The translations under genes and the position numbers were made by a program. Of a DNA stretch of 64,000 bases, positions 18,216-26,085 are shown one piece after another; within the stretch, counting starts at the first letter, position 1; each line of letters begins with the position of its first letter. Below the pieces are notes generated by a model. It saw only the letters and a list, made by a program, of their open reading frames with translations, was not told the origin of the DNA and did no database searches. The stretch is taken from the NCBI GenBank assembly GCA_014238945.1, contig JABAAB010000093.1, positions 1-64,000 of the forward strand. The letters run 5' to 3'. The DNA comes from Lysobacterales bacterium (lineage in GTDB: Bacteria; Pseudomonadota; Gammaproteobacteria; Xanthomonadales; SZUA-36).

Positions 18216-19295
18216 GTGAAAGCGGCCGTTTGTCGAGCTTTTGGTGCCCCCCTTGAGATAGAGGAGGTCCACCTGTCGGAACCAGCGAAGGATGAGCTCA
18301 GGGTCAGGCTTGCTGCCTGCGCGATCTGTCACAGTGACATCTTTTTTGCCGATGGTGCCTGGGGTGGAAGCCTGCCTGCGGTTTACGGACACGAGGCATC
18401 GGGTGTGGTTGATGCCGTTGGTCCCGGTGTCAATGATTTCAGACCGGGCGATCACGTGGTTGCGACGCTGATCCGTTCCTGTGGGCACTGCCATTATTGC
18501 TCCAGGGGGGTGCCTGTCGCCTGTGAAACCACCTTTCCGCTGGATGAAAATTCTCCGCTGACCGATTCGGTAGGAAAAAGTATTGAGCAGGGTATGGGTA
18601 TTGGTGCCTTTGCTGAGTACATCGTTGTCGATTCTTCCCAGGCGGTCGTGATACCCAATGACCTGCCCCTGGAAACGGCGTCACTGATTGCCTGCAGTGT
18701 GTTGACCGGTTGGGGTGCCGTGGTGAATACGGCGCAGGTTGAAGCGGGTGATAACGTGGTCGTCATCGGTGCCGGTGGGGTGGGTCTGAACACCATCCAG
18801 GGGGCCAGATTGAGTGATGCAGCAGAGATCATCGCGATTGATCTTAATAAATCAAAATTCGAAGCGGCCTTGCGTTTTGGTGCAACCAGCGTGCTGGACG
18901 CTGGCATGCCCGATCTCGCCGCAATGGTGCGGAAACGAACCCAGGGACGTGGTGCGGACTATGCTTTTGTTACGGTTGGTGCCAAGTCCGCCTTTGATCA
19001 GTCCTATGACCTGATCGGTCCGACCGGCACCGTGGTTCTGGTCGGCATGCCCGCCAGCGGTGTGATGTCAGAAATTGATCCCGGAACAATGGCTTCGAAG
19101 CAACAGCGTATTCTTGGTTCCAAGATGGGCTCCGTCACAATCGAGCGGGATATACCAAGGCTCGCAAGCCTGTATCAGCAGGGGAAACTGGAACTCGACA
19201 GTATGGTCAGTGGTCGCTACCCTCTGGAACAGATCAATGCAGCCATGGATTCCGTGCGACGTGGTGAAGCATTGCGAAACCTGGTCGTGTTCTGA
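18216..19295 (+). CDS. Zn-dependent alcohol dehydrogenase (MDR family)
   Basis: A 359-residue medium-chain dehydrogenase. Catalytic zinc ligands are Cys38 (AICHSD) and His59/Glu60 (YGHEASG); the structural zinc lobe has Cys89, 92, 95 and 103 (SCGHCHYCSRGVPVAC). The NAD site is VVIGAGGVGLN, with acidic DLNK after the second strand, favouring NAD. GTG 18216 behind GGAGAAGAG is chosen; the frame extends 13 codons further up, but family proteins begin at MKAA. It probably oxidises an alcohol to an aldehyde in the pathway of the surrounding genes. Formaldehyde-type activity is possible but not shown. Confidence 0.88.
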   Translation: MKAAVCRAFGAPLEIEEVHLSEPAKDELRVRLAACAICHSDIFFADGAWGGSLPAVYGHEASGVVDAVGPGVNDFRPGDHVVATLIRSCGHCHYCSRGVPVACETTFPLDENSPLTDSVGKSIEQGMGIGAFAEYIVVDSSQAVVIPNDLPLETASLIACSVLTGWGAVVNTAQVEAGDNVVVIGAGGVGLNTIQGARLSDAAEIIAIDLNKSKFEAALRFGATSVLDAGMPDLAAMVRKRTQGRGADYAFVTVGAKSAFDQSYDLIGPTGTVVLVGMPASGVMSEIDPGTMASKQQRILGSKMGSVTIERDIPRLASLYQQGKLELDSMVSGRYPLEQINAAMDSVRRGEALRNLVVF

Positions 19296-19332
19296 CCCAA
19301 CTCCGCAGCATGGTGCCGGTACCGGACAAATT

Positions 19333-20517
19333 ATGAAAATCACCGACATTCAAACCTTCGTCGTAGGCAATCCCCCGCCTCATTTCGGGGGACGCTATTT
19401 TGTTTTCCTGAAACTCACAACCGATAGCGGGATCAACGGTTATGGTGAGGTCTACACTGCTACCTTTGGACCGCATGTCATCGTGCAGATGATCAAGGAT
19501 GTCTTTGAGCGTAGGGTACTCGGCACCGACCCGTTCAAGATCGAAAAACTGTGGCGTAATGTATACGGGTCCGGATTTACACTGCGACCCGATCTCAGCC
19601 TGGTCAGCGTGCTCAGCGGAATCGAGATCGCCTGCTGGGACATCATTGGCAAGGATTTGGGCAAGCCGGTCTATGAATTACTTGGGGGACAGGTGCACGA
19701 AAAACTGCGTTCCTATACCTATCTCTATCCAGGCGAGGATGAAGGTGTTGAGTTCTACCAGGATGCCGACCGTTCGGCGGAGCGCGCCGCCGAGTACGTG
19801 GAAACGGGTTTCACGGCCGTCAAGTTCGATCCTGCCGGTCCATATAGTGTCTTTGACCCCAGACAGCCCGGACTGGTTGATATTGATCGCTCGGTTGAAT
19901 TCTGCGCAAAAATACGTGAGGCGGTGGGTGATCGCGCCGACCTGTTGTTTGGCACCCACGGGCAATTCACCCCGGCAGGCGCCATCCGGCTTGCCAGGCA
20001 GCTCGAACCCTATGACCCCCTGTGGTTTGAAGAGCCCACACCACCGGACAATACCCGCGGGATGGCCCGGGTGGCGCGTCATACCTCCATCCCCATTGCC
20101 ACCGGGGAGCGATTGACCACCAAGTACGAGTTTGCACAGGTCTTGCGAGACGAGGCTGCTTCCATTCTGCAGCTTGCATTGGGCCGTGTGGGTGGGATTC
20201 TGGAGGCGAAGAAGATTGCAGGGATGGCCGAGACCCATCATGCCCAGATTGCCCCACACCTTTATTGCGGGCCGATCGAGGGAGCCGCCAATATCCAGAT
20301 CAGTACCTGCACACCCAACTTTCTGATACTCGAGGGCATTCAGAGATGGGGTGGGTTTCATGCCGAGATTCTCAAGACCCCGATCCAGTGGGAGCAAGGT
20401 TATGTGATTCCACCAACAGAACCGGGGATTGGTGTTGAACTCGATGAGGATGTTGCACTTGCAAATCCCTACCAGGGGCGGGACCTGCATTTGGAAATGC
20501 TTGATTCACCCGTCTGA
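19333..20517 (+). CDS. Enolase-superfamily (mandelate racemase/muconate lactonizing) enzyme, dehydratase-like
   Basis: A 394-residue protein starting at ATG 19333. An N-terminal capping domain (MKITDIQTFVVGNPPP) is followed by a TIM barrel with enolase-superfamily metal and base positions: AVKFDPAG, LLFGTHGQF, WFEEPTPPDN, IATGERL and QIAPHLYCGP. The pattern is closest to sugar-acid dehydratases of the galactonate/mannonate group, although some relatives racemise betaines such as hydroxyproline betaine. It removes an alpha proton from a carboxylate using Mg2+. It lies 37 bases after the dehydrogenase gene and 29 before a hydroxyacid dehydrogenase gene, so the three probably act in sequence on the substrate's carbon skeleton. 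Confidence 0.85.
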   Translation: MKITDIQTFVVGNPPPHFGGRYFVFLKLTTDSGINGYGEVYTATFGPHVIVQMIKDVFERRVLGTDPFKIEKLWRNVYGSGFTLRPDLSLVSVLSGIEIACWDIIGKDLGKPVYELLGGQVHEKLRSYTYLYPGEDEGVEFYQDADRSAERAAEYVETGFTAVKFDPAGPYSVFDPRQPGLVDIDRSVEFCAKIREAVGDRADLLFGTHGQFTPAGAIRLARQLEPYDPLWFEEPTPPDNTRGMARVARHTSIPIATGERLTTKYEFAQVLRDEAASILQLALGRVGGILEAKKIAGMAETHHAQIAPHLYCGPIEGAANIQISTCTPNFLILEGIQRWGGFHAEILKTPIQWEQGYVIPPTEPGIGVELDEDVALANPYQGRDLHLEMLDSPV

Positions 20518-20546
20518 ATACCAGTCGAAAAATAAGGAAGTCATCA

Positions 20547-21512
20547 ATGAAAATCGGATTCATCGGGCTGGGAAACGTGGGTGCCAAGCTGGCCGGCAGC
20601 CTGCTGCGAAACGGGTTCGATCTCACGGTCAGGGATCTGGACCCTGCAGCCGCAAAACCACTGACGGATGCCGGTGCAGCCTGGGCCGAAAGTCCTCGTG
20701 AACTGGCTGAGTGCGTCGACATTGTCATTACCTGTCTGCCCTCACCGGCCATTTCCGCACGGGTTATGGAAGGCCGGGACGGGGTCCTGGCCGGTTTGTC
20801 GGAAGGGAAGGTTTGGCTGGAAATGAGTACAACAGATGAAGCCGAGGTGCGCAGGTTGGGAGCAATGGTTGAGTCCCGCGGGGCAATCCCCATGGACTGC
20901 CCGGTATCGGGTGGATGTCATCGTGCGGCAACCGGAAACATCGCCATTCTCGCGGGGGGTGACCGGCGGGCCTTTGAAAAGGTTTTACCGCTACTTACGA
21001 CCATGGGCAGACGGGTGCTGCACACCGGTCCAATTGGATCTGCGTCTGTACTGAAAGTGATTACGAACTATCTGGCTTCCGTTAACCTGGTATCCCTGGG
21101 TGAAGCACTGATGGTCGCAAAAAAATCCGGTATGGACCTGTCCACGGCCTATGAAGCAATCCGGATTTCCTCGGGCAATTCCTTTGTCCACGAAACCGAG
21201 AGCCAGGTGATACTGAATGGAAGCTATAACATTAATTTCACCATGGACCTGGTCCTCAAGGACATGAGCCTGTTTCAGAGTGTTGCCGAGCGTGCAGAGG
21301 TACCCCTGGAGATATCACCCAGGGTGCTCGAGATATTTGAAGATGGAAAGAGCCGTTATGGGGCGAGGGCCTGGTCATCCATGATTGTAAAACGTCTCGA
21401 AGATGCCTGTAAGACCGATCTGAGGGCACCGGGCTTCCCCGTCGAAATGGTGGATGATGAGCCTGAAGAGGAGGGCTACGAGGTGCGTGTGCGCGGAACT
21501 TCCCACATCTGA
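20547..21512 (+). CDS. NAD(P)-dependent beta-hydroxyacid dehydrogenase (3-hydroxyisobutyrate dehydrogenase family)
   Basis: A 321-residue protein with the Rossmann motif GFIGLGNVGAKLAGSLL (residues 4-20), substrate motif DCPVSGGCHRAATG (about 118-131; the canonical form is DAPVSGG.xGA) and catalytic Lys170 in VLKVITNYL with Asn174. This family oxidises or reduces short beta-hydroxyacids or semialdehydes (3-hydroxyisobutyrate, tartronate semialdehyde, glutarate semialdehyde). The C-terminal tail after residue 295 (acidic, DDEPEEEGYE) is longer than usual. It is the last gene of the cluster beginning with the SSS transporter. Confidence 0.88.
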   Translation: MKIGFIGLGNVGAKLAGSLLRNGFDLTVRDLDPAAAKPLTDAGAAWAESPRELAECVDIVITCLPSPAISARVMEGRDGVLAGLSEGKVWLEMSTTDEAEVRRLGAMVESRGAIPMDCPVSGGCHRAATGNIAILAGGDRRAFEKVLPLLTTMGRRVLHTGPIGSASVLKVITNYLASVNLVSLGEALMVAKKSGMDLSTAYEAIRISSGNSFVHETESQVILNGSYNINFTMDLVLKDMSLFQSVAERAEVPLEISPRVLEIFEDGKSRYGARAWSSMIVKRLEDACKTDLRAPGFPVEMVDDEPEEEGYEVRVRGTSHI

Positions 21513-21667
21513 TTCAGTATTAACCCGTTGTGATACACATCCATGTCATCTTGCTGGTACGATCAAAATGCTGAACATGCCCGGGGTGATATCACCTCAA
21601 GCCCCTTAAATTACTAATTTCCCAGCAGATTAATACCGGCTTCATGTATTTCTGACCCACATCGGAG

Positions 21668-22429
21668 CTACTCCACCGCAAAAAAAGCCAGCAAAACATC
21701 GTCCAACAAGGGTCGCCAGTTTCGCCAGTTGTGACCCTGCCTGGTTTCGCGGTAAACCACGTCGTAGCCAATCTGTTTTAGATGTCTGTGCCAGCTGCGA
21801 TTGGCCTGGGTATTATCCGACACCGTAGCGGTACTCAAAAAAACCTTCAGTGGTAACTTGCCGGTCTTCGCGTATATTTCAAACAGGTTTTCTATCGGGT
21901 GCAGTGCCGGTGATTGCATGGCAATACCACCAAATGTCTGGTGAGCATACAGACCAAAGCAGGCGGCATTGAGCCCCCCGAAGGAAAGCCCCAGGATGAC
22001 CCGGCTTTCCGCTTCATTTAGGGTTTTGAAATCCGCATCAATTCTGGATACCAGTTCCTGTTCGTAGAAGCGGGCGTAGTTTTCATTGCAGAAGAATTCC
22101 GAGTTGCGCCGGTTGCTGTTCAGATTGTGTGGGTCCCTGTTATCAATGAATACAGCGATTACAGGCACAATTCGGCCGGACGCAATTTCCTCATCCATTT
22201 TCAGGTGAAAGTTGCCCTCGGAGATGTACCACTGACCGTCAGTAATATAAATCACCGGCAAGTTGTTGAGTGACTCATAGCCTTGCGGCAGGTACACCCT
22301 GTACTGCAACTCATAGTTCATGAATGAACTGCTGATCAGTTGATTGTCCCCCAGCGTTCCTCCTGCATGGGCTGTACCGGTGGCAATAGAGATGACAAAC
22401 AGCAATGTGGAAAAAAATGATCGCATCAT
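21668..22429 (-). CDS. Exported alpha/beta-hydrolase (putative esterase, EsteraseD family)
   Basis: A 253-residue protein with a signal peptide (MMRSFFSTLLFVISIATG, cleavage near AHA-GG). The mature enzyme shows the nucleophile elbow GLSFGG and a late catalytic His in RQGHNWRNWR, as in the esterase D / enterochelin-esterase-like family; the strand VIYITDGQWY precedes them. It acts in the periplasm, where it may release acids or alcohols from esters. It stands between the plus-strand catabolic cluster and a cupin gene; no operon partner is obvious. Confidence 0.8.
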   Translation of the reverse strand: MMRSFFSTLLFVISIATGTAHAGGTLGDNQLISSSFMNYELQYRVYLPQGYESLNNLPVIYITDGQWYISEGNFHLKMDEEIASGRIVPVIAVFIDNRDPHNLNSNRRNSEFFCNENYARFYEQELVSRIDADFKTLNEAESRVILGLSFGGLNAACFGLYAHQTFGGIAMQSPALHPIENLFEIYAKTGKLPLKVFLSTATVSDNTQANRSWHRHLKQIGYDVVYRETRQGHNWRNWRPLLDDVLLAFFAVE

Positions 22430-22528
22430 AAGCAGGCAACGATAGCCGTATTGGGTCTGCTCTGAAACCCGGGTGAGATAATCGGGTGTTGGCCTGCGCC
22501 AGGCAGAGTGACGGCGTCGTGGTTCCGG

Positions 22529-23164
22529 CTACAAATGGCCAACTTTTACCCAGATCAACGTGTCCTGTTCGACAAAAGGGTGATGGCTACTCATATGCGG
22601 GCTTCTGATCCAGGTACCTGCGGGATAGCGCCCATGTTCATCAAGCAATTCCCCCTGGATCACGTAAATTTCTTCCCCCCCTATGTGGACGTGGGGTTTA
22701 AATTGCTCGCCCGCGGGCCAGCGCACCAGGGCTACCGATTCACCCTCAATTTCGTGCAGGGGCATGACTTCAAGCCTGCCATTGCCCGGCATCCACCGGG
22801 ACTTGTTGGTATCTATACAGACGTGTTCAAGGTCACCGGTCCTGAACTGGTGTAGCTTAACCAGGATGATACAGCCCTCTTTGCTGAAGGGTGCATGCCG
22901 ATAACCCTCTGGATTGCGGAAGTAGTTGCCCGCGGGGTAATGACCGGATTCATCCGAAAAGACACCCTCCAGCACCAGTATTTCCTCACCCAGGGGATGA
23001 TCATGGGCGGAAAAAGCGGCTCCGGGGTCATAACGAACGATACTGGTGGCATGACCATGTTCCGCTTCCTCCCTGGCAAGCGGCTTGCGCCATACTCCTG
23101 CTCGTGGACTGGCCACCCAGTCCTGTTGGTTGACGTCAATCACGACCCTCTTTTCGAAATCCAT
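22529..23164 (-). CDS. Double cupin protein of the ChrR type
   Basis: About 211 residues made of two cupin repeats. The first has FSAHDHPLGEEILVLEGVF then HYPAGNYFRNP; the second has FKPHVHIGGEEIYVIQGEL then RYPAGTWIRSP. The H-x-H...E...(late H) positions would bind a metal in each barrel. This matches ChrR-like cupins, whose founding member is the zinc anti-sigma factor ChrR, but the N-terminal anti-sigma zinc domain is absent. A metal-dependent dioxygenase or binding role is therefore more likely. I place the start at ATG 23164; upstream codons in the frame match nothing. Confidence 0.75.
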   Translation of the reverse strand: MDFEKRVVIDVNQQDWVASPRAGVWRKPLAREEAEHGHATSIVRYDPGAAFSAHDHPLGEEILVLEGVFSDESGHYPAGNYFRNPEGYRHAPFSKEGCIILVKLHQFRTGDLEHVCIDTNKSRWMPGNGRLEVMPLHEIEGESVALVRWPAGEQFKPHVHIGGEEIYVIQGELLDEHGRYPAGTWIRSPHMSSHHPFVEQDTLIWVKVGHL

Positions 23165-23295
23165 ATTCAGCAATATGTGTTCCTCTTTCTGCCGACCGGA
23201 AAACTGCTCGCTGCCTATGCAGGTAGTTCCTTCATCCTCGCCCTGGTTCGATAGCAATCACCGGCCAGATACTCCTGGCCCGGTCAGGGACTGGC

Positions 23296-24603
23296 TCATT
23301 CAAATTCCGTTTCATCGAGTTTCAAAATGGTCCGCAGCAGCACATCGGCACCATTTGCCATATCGTGCGGAGCGGTATATTCCATGGGAGAGTGGCTGAT
23401 GCCACCCCTGCTCGGTACAAAGATCATACCCGTCGGCGTAATGGGCGCCATGTTCTGCGCGTCATGACCCGCACCGGAAGGCATATGCTGGTAACTCAGA
23501 TCAAGTGTACTCACGGACTGCTCGATCAATCGGCGAATTCTCACATCTGTAGGTGCCGGGCGAAGATGTGGTGTTAACGCTTCAAAAGTTATTTCCACAT
23601 TCATTTCTTCTTCAACCGCCCTGGCCTCACCCTTGATCACTTCAAAAACCTGATTGATTTTCTCTGTTTCAAGATCACGGATTTCCAGTGAGAATTCCAC
23701 TTTGCCGGGAATAACATTGGGGGCACCCGGGAAGGCCTGTATCTTGCCAACCGTGGCCACCTGGCGTCCGGGCATGGTGGTGGCCCGGTCATTGATGCCG
23801 ATGACCAGTTTTGAAGCTGCGACCAGGGCATCGCGCCGACCCGGCATCGGGGTGGTTCCGCCGTGGTTGGCAACACCCTTGACTACAACATCCCACCAGT
23901 GGATTCCGACAATCCCTTCCACGATACCGATATCCAGGCTTTTTTCATCCAGGAAGCCACCCTGTTCGATATGCAGTTCGACAAAGGCGTGGATGGGTGT
24001 GCTGCGTCTTGCCTGTTTGATCTTTGTCTGGTCACCGCCAATGCGGTCGACTCCATCACCCAGCGTGAACCCCGAAGATGAACCATTGCTCAAGGCGTCG
24101 GCTGAAAAAATTCCCACCAGCGCCATATTGCCAACCATGCTGCCTTCCTCGTCGGCGAATACGATCATTTCCAGCGGGTGCCGAGTCACAATGTTGCCGG
24201 TATTGAGCAATTCGATTGCTTCGAGTGCACCTATCACACCCACATCCCCATCGTAGTTGCCACCCCCGGGGACACTGTCTGTATGGGAGCCGAACATAAT
24301 GGGCGCAAACAATGGTTGGGTTCCCGCGCGTCGGCCGATGATATTGCCGGCGTAGTCAATATGGACATCAAGGCCTGCATCTCTCATCAGGGCGGAGATA
24401 TAGGCCCGACCTGAAATATCGGCGTCTGAAAACGCGGTTCTGTCTACTCCCCCGTGAACGTTTTTGCCGAAATGGCTGAGCGCAATGATGCGATTCTTCA
24501 TCCGCTCTGCATTGGCAAGTGGCAACTCACCAGCCTGAATAAATGACGTGATCAAGACCAACCAACAAACAACTGCTACTTTGTACGATATTGAATTATT
24601 CAT
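23296..24603 (-). CDS. Exported M20 family hydrolase (N-carbamoyl-amino-acid/allantoate hydrolase type)
   Basis: A 435-residue protein. After a signal peptide (VAVVCWLVLITSFIQAG) it carries the M20C layout: metal ligands in GSHTDSVPGGGNYDGDVGV and ADEEGS, HIEQGGFLDE, the NHGGTTPMPGRRDAL dimer-domain segment, and the late MPSGAGHDAQNMA metal site. This is the beta-ureidopropionase / L-carbamoylase / allantoate amidohydrolase group, which cleaves carbamoyl or ureido groups in the cytoplasm in most bacteria. A secretion signal on it is unusual. The neighbours (cupin, HyuA-like gene 1.5 kb on) suggest nitrogen salvage, but the substrate is open. Confidence 0.85.
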   Translation of the reverse strand: MNNSISYKVAVVCWLVLITSFIQAGELPLANAERMKNRIIALSHFGKNVHGGVDRTAFSDADISGRAYISALMRDAGLDVHIDYAGNIIGRRAGTQPLFAPIMFGSHTDSVPGGGNYDGDVGVIGALEAIELLNTGNIVTRHPLEMIVFADEEGSMVGNMALVGIFSADALSNGSSSGFTLGDGVDRIGGDQTKIKQARRSTPIHAFVELHIEQGGFLDEKSLDIGIVEGIVGIHWWDVVVKGVANHGGTTPMPGRRDALVAASKLVIGINDRATTMPGRQVATVGKIQAFPGAPNVIPGKVEFSLEIRDLETEKINQVFEVIKGEARAVEEEMNVEITFEALTPHLRPAPTDVRIRRLIEQSVSTLDLSYQHMPSGAGHDAQNMAPITPTGMIFVPSRGGISHSPMEYTAPHDMANGADVLLRTILKLDETEFE

Positions 24604-24722
24604 GAATTATTCTCTCGATCTGTATTGCGGTAGTAGAGCAGTCTGCTGTTGGACTTGTTCTGGAGGGACTTCACTGATTCAGCCAAAACGATGGTCTTTT
24701 GTTGTTTGCCGGTGGGTTAGGG

Positions 24723-25160
24723 TTAACTGGATGATTGCTGTGAGGTGTCACTCTTCTCCAGATATTCTTCCAGGAAATCAATTCTCAAATCAATTTTTTG
24801 CTCGAAGTCCGCGTAATTCAGCCCGGTCTGGAAACGAAGAGTGTCCATGGTCCATGTGATTTTTGTTAACCATGCAAATGCGATTGCACTGCCTAAAATC
24901 CCCCAAAATTCATAGCAGAGTGGATTGCGATAATCGATGATCAGTGCAGCCATGATCAGTGAGATCAAACCGGAAAACACTGCAAACACAACTCTAATCT
25001 GACTGCCGGATTTTCTTAATCCTTCGATGGCCACACTTTTCCCTTGAGCGGTTCTCAACTTGAAAAAAGCCAATTGATCCTCGGCTGCCTGCAATGAATC
25101 GGGTTGATGGTCAATGTCATGCATCCACCATTTGAATTTGGTACTACCCGTTGAGCCCAT
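24723..25160 (-). CDS. Small membrane protein of unknown function
   Basis: A 145-residue protein with two adjacent hydrophobic helices in the middle (VVFAVFSGLISLIMAALI and FWGILGSAIAFAWLTKI). They are flanked by a soluble N-terminal helix (AAEDQLAFFKLRTAQGKSVA) and an acidic C-terminal helix. I recognise no family. Codon use and the short hydrophobic hairpin suggest a real gene, but the evidence is the open frame and membrane pattern only. Confidence 0.5.
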   Translation of the reverse strand: MGSTGSTKFKWWMHDIDHQPDSLQAAEDQLAFFKLRTAQGKSVAIEGLRKSGSQIRVVFAVFSGLISLIMAALIIDYRNPLCYEFWGILGSAIAFAWLTKITWTMDTLRFQTGLNYADFEQKIDLRIDFLEEYLEKSDTSQQSSS

Positions 25161-25362
25161 TGTGAATGCCTCGAATGAATTTAGTTTAAGAATAACTGCA
25201 AGAGTCCACTACCGGTGTGAGTATAGGCGTTTAATGTGTTTCTTAGCCAGAATTCAGCGCAGAATACCCCTAACATATACATTGCCTGTGCCTACGAGCT
25301 GACACCCGATGGCATAAATCGCCAGGGAGAGATTGATCGTATCATTCCCGACCGATGGTCTC

Positions 25363-26085
25363 TCAGTCGTGACCGGTCTTTGGGTGCCACCGGGTATCCA
25401 CAAAAGCATCCATGTGAAAGCGGGCATGATCCGGTAAGTAGTGAAATTCTTTCGCCACTGGGCAGACACGGCGGGCTTTACAGCCCTGCACCCGGCAGCT
25501 GGACTTCTTATTAACACCCAGGAATTCCACGCATTTTCCTACCTGGTAATGCTCACCATCGAAGGCGTCAACGGGGCAGACATCAAGACAGGGCATATCG
25601 ATGCAATCCAGGCAGGCTGAACGCAGCCCGGACTTGCTGGTGTCCACATCCCCTACGTCAGGCAATACCAAAACAAATCGATAAGCGTGCCACAGACCAA
25701 ACTGTTGATGCAGTGAAATGATAATACGTGAAGCCGCGACCCTTCCCGTTCTTGCAGCCCAACTGAGTATAGGAGGGTAGGGTGGGCCATCAAACGGGAA
25801 GATGGGTTTGCCATCCAGTTTTTCCGCAATATCAGTTCCAATCCTGCGGCTCCAGCGGTCCAGGGGTTCTGGCTTGCCATCACCGTATTCCGGGGATCGG
25901 GTGAACGGCCGCCACATTGATGACCCGGCGTTGCCTATCATTAGTAAACTGTTTGCTGTGCGGTCACCGGACAAGGTGGGTACACGGTCAGTGGCCAACA
26001 ATTTCAGTGATCCAAGGATCAACAGGCCGTGTGGCTCCAATAAGCGAATGACTTCCTGATCGGCGGCTGGCAAGTTATCCCTCAT
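25363..26085 (-). CDS. 4Fe-4S cluster protein, last gene of the corrinoid operon
   Basis: A 240-residue protein. The C-terminal third has CLDCIDMPCLDVCPVDAF (C-x2-C-x4-C-x3-CP) and a second set CRVQGCKARRVCPV, a two-cluster ferredoxin arrangement like that of epoxyqueuosine-reductase-type iron-sulfur proteins. The N-terminal part (LLEPHGLLILGSLKL, LLMIGNAGSSMW) resembles that fold's non-ferredoxin domain. ATG 26085 lies inside the end of the HyuA-like gene (11-base overlap), showing translational coupling. In this operon it could deliver electrons for reductive reactivation of the corrinoid protein; that is inference. Confidence 0.75.
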   Translation of the reverse strand: MRDNLPAADQEVIRLLEPHGLLILGSLKLLATDRVPTLSGDRTANSLLMIGNAGSSMWRPFTRSPEYGDGKPEPLDRWSRRIGTDIAEKLDGKPIFPFDGPPYPPILSWAARTGRVAASRIIISLHQQFGLWHAYRFVLVLPDVGDVDTSKSGLRSACLDCIDMPCLDVCPVDAFDGEHYQVGKCVEFLGVNKKSSCRVQGCKARRVCPVAKEFHYLPDHARFHMDAFVDTRWHPKTGHD

